64,000 bases of DNA from Fratercula arctica. Taxonomy: Eukaryota; Chordata; Aves; Charadriiformes; Alcidae. This document shows, piece by piece, positions 1-11,157 of this stretch (its first letter is position 1; each line of letters begins with the position of its first letter). Position numbers and translations under genes: made by a program. The notes under the pieces were generated by a model. It ran no database searches and was not told the origin of the DNA. It worked only from the letters and a program-made list of their open reading frames with translations. Where the stretch lies: contig CANTUZ010000025.1 of the NCBI GenBank assembly GCA_947846985.1, forward strand, positions 15,622,100-15,686,099, in the 5' to 3' direction.

Positions 1-1164
1 ACCAGACCAGCAGACACTGTGGCTACTGCAACCGCGGTGGCAGCCACTGCCGCTGAACCAGGGAACCAGCCCATGCCAATATATGTTGCCCCCATACAAA
101 AGAAGAAGTACAGAAAGAAATCAGTTCACTTAGTAAGAGATGACGATGAACCAGGGCCATCACAAGGACAGGAGGAAGGGGCAGAACCAGAGATAATTAC
201 CCGATCCCTATCCCTGAGTGAGCTGCGGGATATGTGAAAAGATTTTAGCCGACTTTCAGGTGAGCACATTGTCACCTGGCTGCTTCGGTGTTGGGATAAA
301 GGGGCCAGTAGCCTGGAATTAGAGGGTAGGGAAGCCAGGCAGCTGGGATCCCTGTCTAGGGAAGGCGGCATTGACAAGGCAATTGGAAAGAAGACCCAAG
401 CCCTCAGCCTCTGGAAACGACTCCTGTCAGGGATGAGGGAGAGGTACCCCTTCAGTGAAGATGTTGTATGCCACCCAAGCAAGTGGACCACCATGGAAAG
501 AGGTATCCAGTACCTGAGAGAATTAGCCATGCGAGGGATGATTTACTATGACTTGGACAATACAGACTTGCCCACGGACCCTGATGAGGTGCACTGCACA
601 AGGCCCATGTGGCAGAAGTTTGTACGGAGTGCACCGTCGTCATATGCCAACTCACTGGCAGTAATGGAATGGAAGGGTGAAGAAGGACCAACGGTGGATG
701 AGGTGGCTGGCCAGCTCCGATGATATGAAGAAAGCCTCTCTTCCCCCCTTGTCTCAGCTGTGGAGAAACTGTCCTGGAAGGTCCAGCAACTTGAAGAGAA
801 TATGTCCTACTCCCCACCTGTACGGGCCAGCATCTCAGGTATTAGGAGCAGGCATTTCCCCACTCAAGAGAGAGAGTACAAAGGGTACACACCACGAGGC
901 ACCCTGTGGTTCTACCTGCGAGACCACGGAGAGGACATGAGGAAGTGGGATGGACAACCTACTTGGATCCTGCGGACACGGGTACAGGAGTTGCAAGGAA
1001 GGACAACCACAAAAGGGGATCCCTCCAGGAAAAGTGCTGCCCCAGTTTCCAGTGGGCAGTTGCCCAGACAGAGCAGAAGGCCTGATCTTGCTTCTGATCC
1101 TCTTGAAGGAACCTCCAAGTCATTTCTGCAAGAAGTGAGTACCGGATACCATGACCAGTATTAG
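1..1164 (+). pseudogene. gag: gag (3' part) of ERV-A, interrupted
   Basis: Structural polyprotein of an endogenous retrovirus, read in frame 1 from the first base. It opens in a short Ala-Thr stretch, then a basic-acidic linker (QKKKYRKK, then DDDEPGP), then a conserved helical region (LSLSELRDM, WLLRCWD, KWTTMERGIQYLRELA) that matches ERV-B residue for residue over long stretches. Two TGA stops at 235-237 and 721-723 replace the CGA codons present in ERV-B, both explicable as CpG decay. After the second stop the frame stays open to a TAG at 1162-1164. I see no CCHC zinc knuckle; the C-terminal part is basic and polar instead. Protease follows in the same frame. It is a non-functional copy of a real gag. 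Confidence 0.9.
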
Positions 1165-1640
1165 AGGGGCCCTGCCTCCAGCCAGGTGGAGGAAAGGGAC
1201 AACCGGGTTTATTGGATGGTGTGGATTCCATGGCCTGGCACATCAGACCCACAGGAGTATAAGGCTCTAGTGGACACAGGAGCACAGTGCACTCTGATAC
1301 CATCAAGCTATAGAGGGGCAGAACCCATTTGTATTTCTGGGGTCACAGGGGGATCCCAAGAGTTGACTGTACAGGAGGCCTAAGTGAGCCTAACTGGGAA
1401 TGAGTGGCAAAAGCATCCCATTGTGACTGGCCCAGATGCTCCATGCATCCTTGGTATAGATTACCTCAGGAGAGGGTATTTCAAGGACCCAAAGGGGTAT
1501 CGGTGGGCCTTTGGCATAGCTGCCTTGGAGACGGAGGAAGTTAAACAGTTGTCTACCTTGCCTGGTCTCTCGGAGGACTCTTCTGTTGTGGGGTTGTTGA
1601 GGGTCGAAGAACAGCAGGTGCCGATTGCTACCACAACGGT
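1165..1640 (+). pseudogene. pro: Retroviral aspartic protease (pro) of ERV-A
   Basis: Aspartic protease that would process the Gag-Pol polyprotein. The active-site signature LVDTGAQCTLIPS lies near 1267-1305 and is intact. A second conserved block, GPDAPCILGIDYLRRG near 1429-1476, matches the C-terminal ILGxD-type element of retropepsins. It is in the same frame as gag, beginning directly after the TAG at 1162-1164. A TAA at 1381-1383 interrupts it between the two blocks; ERV-C has a sense codon there (LEAEVSLNG), so this stop is specific to ERV-A. The region after about 1480 is a linker to RT. Confidence 0.88.
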
Positions 1641-2690
1641 GCATCGGCGGCAATATCGCACTAACCGAGACTCTCTGATTCCCATCCATAAGCTGATTCG
1701 TCAACTAGAGGTTCAAGGAGTGATTAGCAAGACTCGCTCGCCTTTTAACAGTCCCATATGGCCGGTGTGAAAATCTAATGGAGAGTGGAGGCTGACTGTA
1801 GACTATTGTGGCCTGAATGAAGTCACGCCACCGCTGAGCGCTGCTGTGCCAGACATGCTAGAACTCCAGTATGAACTGGAGTCCAAGGCAGCCAAGTGGT
1901 ATGCCACGATTGATATAGCAAATGCATTTTTCTCAATCCCTTTGGCAGCAGAGTGCAGGCCACAGTTTGCTTTCACTTGGAGGGGCATCCAGTACACCTG
2001 GAATCGACTGCCCCAGGGGTGGAAACACAGCCCCACCATTTGCCATGGACTGATCCAGACTGCACTGGAACAGGGTGAAGCTCCAGAACACCTGCAGTAC
2101 ATTGATGACATCATTGTATGGGGAAACACAGCCAAAGAAGTTTTTGAGAAAGGGAGTAAAATAGTCCGAATCCATCTGAAAGCTGGTTTTGCCATAAAAC
2201 GAAGTAAGGTCAAGGGACCTGCACAGGAGATCCAGTTCTTAGGAATAAAATGGCAAGATGGACGCCGCCAGATCCCAATGGATGCGATCAACAAAATAGC
2301 AGCTATGTCTCCACCAACTAGCAAAAAGGAAACACAAGCTTTCTTAGGCATTGTGGGTTTTTGGAGGATGCATATCCCAGATTACAGTCTGATTGTAAGC
2401 CCTCTGTATCAAGTAACCCGGAAGAAGAACGATTTTAAATGGGGTCCTGAGCAACGACAAGCTTTTGAACAAATCAAACAGGAAATAGTCCATGCAGTGG
2501 CCCTGGGGCCAGTCCGGGCAGGACAAGATGTTAAAAACGTGCTCTACACCGCAGCCGGGGAGAATGGCCCTACCTGGAGCCTCTGGCAGAAGGCACCAGG
2601 GGAGGCCCGAGGTCGACCCCTAGGGTTTTGGAGTCGGGGATACAGAGGATCCGAAGCCCGCTACACTCCAACAGAGAAAAGGAGATCTTG
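1641..2690 (+). pseudogene. pol: Reverse transcriptase domain of ERV-A pol
   Basis: RNA-dependent DNA polymerase. Visible blocks in order: N-terminal fingers (LIRQLEVQGVI), NGEWRLTVDYCGLNE, motif A (WYATIDIANAFFSIPL), motif B (LPQGWKHSPTICH), motif C (YIDDIIVWG, catalytic aspartates at 2104-2109), then FLGI and thumb/connection sequence. One TGA at 1768-1770 falls within the fingers; downstream the frame is open from 1771. Near 2674-2684 a purine-rich run shifts the frame (two extra bases relative to ERV-C), so this frame ends at 2754 while RNase H continues in the next frame. The polymerase core is otherwise complete. Confidence 0.93.
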
Positions 2691-3443
2691 GCAGCATATG
2701 AAGGGGTTCGAGCTGCTTCGGAGGTGGTTGGTACAGAAGCGCAGCTCCTCTTAGCACCTCGACTGCTGGTTCTGGGCAGGATGTTCAAAGAAAGGGTCCC
2801 CACCACACATCATGCAACTGATGCTACATGGAGTAAGTGGATTGCACTGATCACACAGCGAACTCGAATGGGAAACCCCAGTCGCCCCGGAATTCTGGAA
2901 GTGATCATGGACTGGCCAGAAGGCAAGGATTTTGGAATGTCACCAGAGGAGGAGGTGACACGTGCGGAAGAGGCCCCACCATATAATAAACTGCCAGAAA
3001 ATGAGAAGCAATATGCCCTGTTCACTGATGGGTCCTGCCGGATTGTGGGAAAGCATCGAAAGTGGAATGCCGCTGTGTGGAGTCCTGCACGACAAGTTGC
3101 AGAAGCCAGTGAAGGACAAGGTGAATTGAGCCACTTTGCAGAGGTGAAAGCCATTCAGCTGGCTTTGGACATTGCCGAGCGAGAAAGATGGCCAGTCCTT
3201 TATCTCTACACTGACTCATGGATGGTGGCAAATGCTCTGTGGGGATGGTTACAGCAGTGGAAGCAGGGCAACTGGCAGCACAGAGGCAAACCCATCTGGG
3301 CTGCTGAACTATGGCAAGATCTTGCTGCCCGGATAGAGAATCTGGTTGTGAAAGTACGCCACGTAGATGCCCACGTACCCAAGAATCAGGCCATGGAGGA
3401 ACATCAGAACAACCAGCAGGTGGATCGGGCTGCTAGGATGTAA
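2691..3443 (+). CDS. pol: RNase H domain of ERV-A pol
   Basis: Ribonuclease H that removes template RNA during reverse transcription. After a connection region (EKEILAAYEGVRAASEV) the catalytic residues are readable: D in ALFTDGSC (codon 3027-3029), E in HFAEVKAIQLALD, D in LYTDSWMVANAL, and the C-terminal VRHVDAHVP. The frame is open from upstream of 2628 to a TAA at 3441-3443. ERV-C has a Phe codon at the position of that stop (KIFQTDLDW), so the stop is a lesion between RNase H and integrase rather than a natural end. The domain looks full length. Confidence 0.9.
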   Translation, partial: AAYEGVRAASEVVGTEAQLLLAPRLLVLGRMFKERVPTTHHATDATWSKWIALITQRTRMGNPSRPGILEVIMDWPEGKDFGMSPEEEVTRAEEAPPYNKLPENEKQYALFTDGSCRIVGKHRKWNAAVWSPARQVAEASEGQGELSHFAEVKAIQLALDIAERERWPVLYLYTDSWMVANALWGWLQQWKQGNWQHRGKPIWAAELWQDLAARIENLVVKVRHVDAHVPKNQAMEEHQNNQQVDRAARM

Positions 3444-4352
3444 GTGCCTCAGGTGGATTTGGGCTGGCAACATAAGGGTGAACTATTCATAGCTCGGTGG
3501 GCCCATGAGACCTCAGGCCATCAAGGAAGCAATGCGACATATATATGGGCTCGTGACCGAGGGGTGGACTTGACCATGGACACTATTGCACAGGTCATCC
3601 ATGAATGTGAGACATGCGCTGCAATCAAGCAAGCCAAGCGTTTGAAGCCTTTTTGGTATGGAGGACGATGGTTGAAATATAAATATGGGGAGGCCTGGCA
3701 GATTGATTACATCACACTGCCACGAACCCGTCAAGGCAAGCGCCATGTGCTCACAATGGTGGAAGCAACCACTGGATGGCTGGAAACATATCCTGTGCCC
3801 CCTGCCACTGCTCGGACCACTATCCTGGGCCTTGAAAAGAAAGTCCTGTGGTGACATGGTACCCCAGAGAGAATTGAGTCGGACAACGGGACTCATTTCC
3901 GAAACAGCCTCATAGACACCTGGGCCAAAGAGCATGGTATTGAGTGGGTATATCACATCCCCTATCACGCACCAGCCTCTGGGAAGATCGAACGGTACAA
4001 TGGACTGTTAAAAACTACACTGAGAGCAATGGGTGGTGGGACCTTAAAACATTGGGATGCACATTTAGCAAAAGCTACCTGGCTAGTTAACACCAGGGGA
4101 TCTACCAATCGGGCTGGCCCTGCCCAATCAAAACTTCCACGTACCGTAGAAGGGGATAAAGTCCCCATAGTGCACATGAAGAATACGTTAGGGAAGACAG
4201 TCTGGGTTAGTCCTGCCTCAGGCAAAGGCAAACCCATCCATGGGATTGCTTTTGCCCAAGGACCTGGGTGCACTTGGTGGGTGATGTGGAAGGATGGGGA
4301 AGTCCGATGTGTACCTCATGGGGATCTGATTTTGGGGGAGAATAGCCAATGA
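3444..4352 (+). pseudogene. pol: Integrase domain of ERV-A pol
   Basis: Integrase, same frame as RNase H. The N-terminal zinc-binding residues are present (HETSGH, then CETC about 30 residues on). The DDE catalytic triad is intact: D in AWQIDYIT, D in IESDNGTHF, E in SGKIERYNG. The C-terminal domain ends with WWVMWKDGEVRCVPHGD and a stop at 4350-4352. A TGA at 3852-3854 (after KKVLW, where ERV-C has a Gln codon) splits the core between the first and second aspartates. The length, about 300 codons, is normal for a retroviral integrase. Nothing env-like follows. Confidence 0.92.
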
Positions 4353-4875
4353 ATCAAATTGTGTGTTGTTAATTGCTAAGTAACCCTGTCACTGTATGTC
4401 CTCATTACTATAATTGCTATTAGTTGTACTGCAGTAAGAATCACCCAAATTAAGGACAGATGGACTTTGATGAAAAAAAACCCAAACAACTGAGTAATGC
4501 ACAGCAGTGATGGAATACGAACTCAGGAGCTGGCGCCCAGCAACTTCCTTAAGATCTACATCTTCGGCCCATGGACTGTGTGCATGAGCCACGCTGGGTA
4601 CACCAGCCGCAAGCTCTGAAAATATGGCGTGCAACAGGCCAGTACCACACAGTATCTCACCTGCCCTGAGAGACTGTTCTAACAGATGGAGCCAAAAGCC
4701 ATGGATTAAATGAACTCAGCAGACACTTTGGAGGGATGGCCTATAAACTAAGGGCATTATATCTGCATGAATATATATGTATATATATATACATGACAGG
4801 GGAAAGTGGTGGCAATTCATTGGAACCTGTAAGATCTGGGCATGACATCGATGGTATGGAATAAGGGGTGGATAA
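4353..4875 (+). other. Untranslated 3' segment of ERV-A with purine tract before the LTR
   Basis: No coding frame longer than background. It includes an A-run near 4470, an alternating AT repeat at 4771-4794, and a purine-rich stretch, GGAATAAGGGGTGGATAA (4858-4875), directly before the LTR. That stretch is the expected polypurine tract for plus-strand DNA priming. ERV-C has the equivalent tract and a similar alternating AT patch in the same place. Confidence 0.75.
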
Positions 4876-5234
4876 TGTCCTGGTTCCGGCGGGGATAGCG
4901 TTAATTCTCCCCAGGACACAGGTATTCCATGCCACGTGAGCCATGCCCACCCTGAGCTGCTGGGGGAGGGGGCAGGAAGTCGCTTCTTAGAGCGGACTGG
5001 GGCATCCTGTGGTCCGGTCGGTGAACGGCGGCAAGCGGCGGTTCCGTAATCGTGTTTGTATATTCCTCTGTCCGTGTTATTGTTGTTGTTTTTCTTGTTC
5101 CCTCTGCTGTTCTGTTAAACTGCCTTTGTCTCAACCCAAGAGTTTTGCCTTTTTCTTCTGATTCTTCCCGTATTGGGAAGGCCCGAGCGAGCGGCACGTG
5201 GTTCTTTGTTGCCATCTGAGGCCAAACCACGATA
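4876..5234 (+). repeat. 3' LTR of ERV-A (359 bp)
   Basis: Starts TGTCCTGGTTCCGGC and ends CCAAACCACGATA, where ERV-B ends ACGACA, so the terminal CA has become TA. The last ~200 bp match the ERV-B 5' LTR closely (TTAAACTGCCTTTGTCTC, CACGTGGTTCTTTG). The first half differs: ERV-A keeps about 23 bp near 4895-4920 that ERV-B lacks, and the ERV-B TATA-like ATTAAAAGG is not recognisable here. The flank after the LTR is ACCAG; its matching TSD would lie outside the window. Confidence 0.9.
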
Positions 5235-8200
5235 ACCAGCCATCTGCATATTTTGTTGTAGCATGCTTTATATCATAGTGAGCAAATATCTCAAACCATT
5301 TAAAAGTCTTGCTCCTGCAGTTTCAGTGGTGGGAACCTAAGAAGCTTTTGAGGGAAGATGTCTTCATTTGAGTGATCTTTTTAACCAGTTTTTCACAGAT
5401 CAAGTCTTACCCAACCAGATTCTGAGACTGCCTCCTTGGCCATTTGGGTACAAAGTTGGTGAGTCAAAAGAGGAGCTTTGCAGGGGAGAGACTCACAGTT
5501 AAAAGGAAAACATGTGGCTTTTGTCAAATGGATTTCTGAAATGGAAAGCATCATTTTGCTTTCCTATGGATGTGCAGGGAGGATAAAGATAAGGAAGATG
5601 ATTGAAGGGGAGAGAAAACAGACTTAAAAATCACAATCAGTATATAACGGGTATGGCTAGCTGAAGAGTTATGTGACAGAGCCTTATTCACTCATATCAA
5701 TTAATAATTGATTCACTAACAAATCACTAATGTTGCAGTAGTCATGGTGAATAAGATAATAAATGTGTCCTGTCCAGGGAATGCAATGTTTTAGAATTCA
5801 GCTGAAATTATTCATAAATGTGCTACTTTTTCTCATCTCCACCTACTGCTAGTTTAGCTTTTCTTTTTAATCTTCCTAAGCTGTCACATTAGATGGTGGA
5901 GCTAGTCACATTCTATATTAAGGGGAACTGTGGAGACATTATGTCAAATTTCAATAGATAATAGACACAAATTGAGAAACAGAGTACCTCCATCCCTTTT
6001 TGCACTCTTCGTCTAGCTTAATTAATAAATAAAATGGAAACCTAAAGGCTCTTTAATAGCATTCACATGTGACCCCTGCAGATTTTCTGCCACCTCCCTC
6101 TCTTCCTGCTTGTGCATGAGGCCTCAGATTTGGGTGGGATACAGAAGGAGCTCCATGGACTTCTGTAGCCTTTTGGTAAGATGTGTAGGCTCCTGTCTGA
6201 AGGGGCTCTGAGGTATCTGGCCTGCAAAGAGGATTCACAGCCCCTGAACACCAGACTGAAAGGCCACCATAGATCCTTATGTATGTAAACCACACATCAC
6301 CAGGGCACCTGGATGATGGGGGACAGCAAGTGAGGGCTTGCGGTGGTATCTGGGACATCAGGAAAAAGGTGTTAGGGATGGAGAATCACTCATTGAGCTA
6401 TAAAGGAGAAGATGAGGCAGACGGAGCAGGTCTGCAGAAGATGAAAAGTGCTTAAGAGTGTCATAACTTAGATGATGTGAACAACAAAATTTTTCTAGCT
6501 TATCGGGGAAAGTGACACCAAGAACTAACACCTGTGAAAGGAAGCCAGACAGAAATGATAAGTAAGGTATGCTTTTTTGGTAATCAGTGAGTGTAATTGA
6601 ACTTTGTCATAACTTCAAATTGGTGAATTTTTCATTGCTCGAAGTTTTCAAATCAAGATTTGGATGCCTTCTTAGAAAAGATGCTTTAGCCAAGAGCAAG
6701 GTGTTCAGTAAGTGAGTGGAAATTGTGGTGTGTGATGTCAAGGAGGTGAGATAGAGAAATCTGACTTTAAACTCTTTGAATGTAGTCTTTGAATACATCT
6801 GGAAAATGGCAACAGTATGAAACAAAAACCATCAGTGTCAGAATGAAAAATGCCGGGGAAATTATCAAAGTAGTCAAAGACTGTGAAGAAGGAAGATAGG
6901 AAAGGCAGTGCAGAACTGAGGGCTAATAGTAAGCAGTCTAAAAGAAAGGATAGGAGGATAATTTGCAGGACAACAGGATAAGATGTAGAGCATAGGAGAT
7001 CTCATGTTAAAATGCTGAGATGTAGTTTGTACCAGGAGCCTCTTGCTACCGTGCAGCAGCGCAGCAACCTGTCTCCATCTGGAGATGTAGCAGCCAGAGC
7101 GGGTTTATCTGTGCAGCGTGTGATTTCTCTAGCTGGATGCCAGCCAAGATGACGTTGTCAGATTGCTTGCTTTCAAAAAAACACTGCCATGGGGTCCACA
7201 GTGATCACACAATAAGAGGACCTCCCACCTTCACCTCCCCTTCCCCGGCTCCCTGGGTGCTAGCAGAGAACACTGAAGCCCAGCAGAATGAGCATTGCTC
7301 CTCCTGTAATCACAGAGGAGAAGACATGCTTTCTCTGCCTCCCTCCCCCCCACCCCGGTTACCTAACTGGTGTGGTGGAAGGATCAAGGGAGCTGTACAT
7401 TCCTCTCTGACTGGGAATGATGAGGCATAGGGGGCTGGGGTTGGTGCCATGTGGCAAGTCACATGCAGCATGGCTGTCTTCACATCCTCCTCCAAAAGGC
7501 TCTGTGTTTACTCACGTTCTTCAGCATGCTGCTGCTCTCTACAAACAAAACACATCTTGCTGGGATGCTCAGGGCTTGGAGACCAGGGCACACACATGTG
7601 TGTGTATGTGCCTGTGGATGGGTATGTGTACAGGCTGCATTAGAAAATGCTCTTCTCCCTCCCTCATTGTTTTAGTATAAGATTATGGATATGCTCTGCT
7701 GCTGAGGCTATGAGGTCCCTTTAAGTGAAGCCTGAGCTCTTTTCCATGCAGCAAGAGGGACAAATAAAGTGAGAATGGAGCTGGAGGGAAGTGGAGAGGA
7801 CCAGAGTCCTTGGCTGGCTATTTGCCCTATACGCTCATTCCCTCTTTCTCCTGCTGCCCAGCCCTCCCCCTTCCTCCATATAAATGCACTCCTTTTATTC
7901 TCAGTAAGTTATTAAAAATGTAGACAGCACCGGCTTCCAGGGTCAATATGTTGTTTTTAAATTTAAACATGAATTTCCATTTCATTGAGCCTTCAGGCCT
8001 AATGAGATGTGCTTTGACAGGAGCAGCTAGCTGGAAAAGGCATGATTGAGGAGCGAGCCAATAATATTAACTCACAGCAGTGTGTGCACACACAGCGTTG
8101 GAGCCTTGATTCGCTACTATCCGGGGCTCCAGCTACAGCAGGCAAGGATTTCTGCTGCAGGCCCTGCAGTGAAATGTCAAATGCATTTAACCATCTGTGA

Positions 8201-9845
8201 GCTCTGCTTGCTTGAGCTGGCACAAGTTGGACAGCCTGAATGGAGTTTCTTTCAGCTGGGATGACATATGGGGCCAGGAGGGCTCTGGAAGTTGGGCTTG
8301 TCAGTTTAGAGGGCATCAGCTATAACAAAGGGAAGAGCATAAACCTGTGGAGAAAGCATTAGGATGGGACTCAGAAGATGTAGGCTTCCACTGATTTACT
8401 GCATAACCTGGGCAGATCGCATCACCTTTCAGGGGAGGATCAGGAAGGCATGTTTGCATAGCCTGGTGTTAGAGGTCCCTGCTTTCCCTGTATGGTCAGT
8501 GGAAAGTGAGAAGCTCTCCTAGGGGAAAGTTTTCAGCACAGAAACTTGGTGATCTTTCCTGTGGAGAATGTGATTTGTCCAGCCGAGTTTGTATAAAGCG
8601 TGTGTGGGAGTATCTGTCCACATTGCACACTGGGAAGAGGCAGTAACCCCAACTGATTGTCCACAGGGAAGACCCACTCCTTGTCGATTATAGATGGCCC
8701 ATCTCACCAGTGCGTTCTGAGCGCTGACAAAGGAGTGTAGGATCCTCAGTCTGGCTGTGGCACCAGACAAGTTTGTCACTGCAAATGACATTTTCCCATA
8801 TTTCTGAAAGAAGGCTCATTTGAGAATATTCATTACAGACAGTACCCCTTACCCCCCAAAAAACCTGTGTTCTACTATTCCTAAAATATCTAAGACCATA
8901 GATCAGCTGTGGCAGAGGGACAAGGCAAGCTTGAGAAAATGGTGAGCACTCATGCAATGTAATGAGGTAAGTCTGATTTTTCCAGCTTCCAGCCAGAAAA
9001 GGTGTCAACTGGAAAGGGTGAGAAGAGGACCTTAAAAAGGAAGCAGAGAATTGTTTGTAAGTTGTGTCCAAATAAGGATTAGTAAAAAAGTTCTATCAAA
9101 GCTGTATTTGGGAGTAACTAGGTATTTGACCTAGCTAGGTTTTTATGAAAAGACTTTTTTTCCTGAAAATAGTGATTTAGCACTGATAAATTAAAAGGGA
9201 ATAGTGGAGAAGCAAATCAAGTTTTGGAAAAAAAAAGTTTGATTTTCAATGAAAAATTGATGTTTCCCATAGACCGAATGCAATTAAAATGCTGGTTTTT
9301 CAATCTATCTTTTTCTTTATCTGAACATATAGGAAAATCCATTTCACAGCCAGACCTAATCCAGACACCTAGTGACTAAAAGTCACTCAGAAGATCTCTC
9401 TCAGGTGTGATTTGTAGGGATTCCTGGGTTTTGTTGCTCCAGAGTTAAAACTGAGAAGAGTCTTTCTTGTGATAGTTTATTGGGTTTGCTCCTGCTGAAA
9501 TCCACAATGGCAGATGCTGATCTCTGTGTGCATGTTTATAAAATATGAAGAAGAAATGCAGAATGACATTAAATGAAAAGTAAACCAGAGTGATAATAAT
9601 AAAAGCTGCTGAATATCCTGAATCTTTGAAAAGTGTTGCCTTCCCCGCAACCCCCCCCCCCCCCCCCCACCGGATCCAGTGAGCACTCACTCATATGAAT
9701 AAAATTACATGCATGAGTAATCCCTTTGAACTCAGTTTAACCCAAGTTAAGTATGTACGGGAGGCCCATGCAGGACTGGGACCAGGAGCTTTAGCACTGA
9801 GCTAAGGGAAGCTGTAGTATAATGTTTGCACTGTTGCTTACTCAA
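5235..9845. other. Non-coding stretch, no gene seen
   Basis: About 4.6 kb between ERV-A and the CR1 nest. Only short chance-length ORFs occur. I see no repeat family I can name, apart from an 18-base C run at 9651-9668. The segment about 7900-8270, with AT-rich homeodomain-like cores (TAAT, ATTTAAA, AATAATATTAA), has the texture of a conserved non-coding element. That is an impression, not a measurement. Confidence 0.6.
9651..9668. repeat. Homopolymer C run
   Basis: Eighteen consecutive C residues, preceded by CCGCAA and followed by ACCGG. Its length is likely to be unstable between individuals and assemblies. Confidence 0.95.
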
Positions 9846-10783
9846 AGAATCACAGAATCACAGAATGATAGGGGTTGGAAGGGACCTCTGGAGATCATCT
9901 AGTCTAACCCCCCTGCCAGAGCAGGGTCACCTTAGAGCAGGTTACAGAGGAACGCATCCAGGCAGGTTTTGAATGTCTCCAGGGACGGAGACTCTGGGCA
10001 GCCTGTTCCAGTGCTCTGCCACCCTCAAAGTAAAGAAGGTCCTCCTCGTGTTGAGATGGAACTTCCTATGCTCAAGTTTGTGCCCATTACCTCTTGTCCT
10101 GTTGCTGGGCACCACTGAAAAGAGCCTGGCCCCATCCTCCTGACACCCACCGTTGAAGTATTTATAAGCATTGATGAGATCCCCCCTCGGTCTTCTTTTT
10201 TTCCAGACTAAAAAGACGCAAATCCCTCAACCTTTCTTCACAAGAGAGGTGTTCTAGTCCCCTAATCATCTTGGTAGCCCTTTGCTGTACCCTTTCCAGC
10301 AGTTCCCTGTCCTTCTTGAACTGGGGAGCCCAGAACTGGACACAGTACTCCAGATGCGGCCTCACCAGGGCAGAGCAGAGGGGGAGGATGACCTCCCTCG
10401 ACCTGCTGGCCACACTCTTCTTGATGCACCCCAGGATGCCATTGGCCTTCTTGGCCACAAGGGCACATTGCTGCCTCATGGTCAACTTCTTGTCCACCAG
10501 GACTCCCAGGTCCCTCTCTGCAGAGCTGGTCTCCAGCAGGTCAGCCCCCAACCTGTACTGGTGCATGGGGTTATTCCTCCCCAGGTGCAGCACCCTACAC
10601 TTGCCCTTACTGAATTTCATAAGGTTTCTCTCTGCCCAACTCTCCAGCCTGTCCAGGTCTCTCTGTATGGCGGCACAGCCTTCTGGTGTGTCAGCCACCC
10701 CTCCCAGCTTTGTGTCATCAGCAAACTTGCTGAGGGTGCACTCAATCCCTTCATCCAGGTCGTTCATGAATACGTTCAAGCCA
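9846..10783 (-). mobile_element. CR1 LINE, minus strand, 3' half (part 1 of a split copy)
   Basis: Reading the minus strand, this carries the C-terminal half of CR1 ORF2 from [20 protein letters not shown] onward (RT motif FADD intact), then the connection and C-terminal region ([19 protein letters not shown]). It ends in the CR1 3' UTR and GATTCTGTG-type octamers at 9846-9865. The frame breaks near 10165-10200 at a run of A/T. Its 5' continuation is not upstream but at 18109-18465, on the far side of the inserted plus-strand CR1, so the two pieces are one original element. The left boundary is sharp; the right one is accurate to about 10 bp. Confidence 0.88.
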
Positions 10784-11157
10784 CTCTCCATGATATTTGA
10801 AAAGTCATGGCAGTCAGGTGAAGTCCCTGGTGACTGGAAAAAGGGAAACATCGCACCGATTTTTAAAAAGGGTAGAAAGGAGGACCCTGGGAACTACTGA
10901 CCTGTCAACCTCACCTCTGTGCCTGGGAAGATCATGGAACAGATCCTCCTAGAACCTATGCTAAGGCACATGGAGGACAGGGAGGTGATTTGAGACAGCC
11001 AGCATGGCTTCACCAGGGGCAAGTCCTGCCTGACCAACCTAGTGGCTTTCTACAATGGACTGACTGCATCAGTGGACAAGGGAAGAGCAATGGATATCAT
11101 CTATCTGGATTTCTGCAAGGCCTTTGACACGATTCACCCACAACATCCTTCTCTCTA
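10784..11157 (+). mobile_element. CR1 LINE, plus strand, RT start (part 1 of a split copy)
   Basis: 5'-truncated CR1 ORF2 beginning at about [17 protein letters not shown] and running through [17 protein letters not shown] to [11 protein letters not shown], where ERV-D interrupts it. It contains stops (NY-stop-PVN, EVI-stop-DSQ) and is dead. The last six bases, TCTCTA (11152-11157), are the target-site duplication of ERV-D. The element resumes at 17006-17012. Confidence 0.9.

Larger units (their letters stand above)
1..5234 (+). mobile_element. ERV-A: 3' portion of an env-less, ERV-L-like endogenous retrovirus
   Basis: The window opens inside gag and runs through protease, RT, RNase H and integrase to a 3' LTR. 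No env-like frame lies between the integrase stop at 4350-4352 and the LTR at 4876. Pol order is normal and the catalytic motifs of all four enzymes are still readable. Coding is broken by a few point stops and one frameshift near 2674-2684. By eye the gag part is about 95-97% identical to ERV-B at 62947-64000, so both belong to one fairly young family. The 5' LTR lies outside the window. ERV-L/class III assignment is an inference from the absence of env, the absence of a gag zinc knuckle and the primer site seen in ERV-B. Confidence 0.93.

Noticed and set aside
1381..1383. TAA inside ERV-A protease as a possible programmed stop
   Set aside because: ERV-C has a sense codon here, unlike the TAG at 1162-1164, so it is ordinary decay.
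4771..4794. AT microsatellite as a fragile site or origin
   Set aside because: Only 24 bp; better explained as part of the ERV 3' segment.
4389..4875. Short frames after the ERV-A integrase as a possible env or dUTPase
   Set aside because: None has a signal peptide, Cys pattern, membrane span or dUTPase-like motif, and ERV-C shares no coding similarity there.
10271..10900. Plus-strand 172-209 codon frames
   Set aside because: They are the antisense of the minus-strand CR1 ORF2; the same shadow pattern recurs at 45403-45907, 29735-30293 and 17284-17664.
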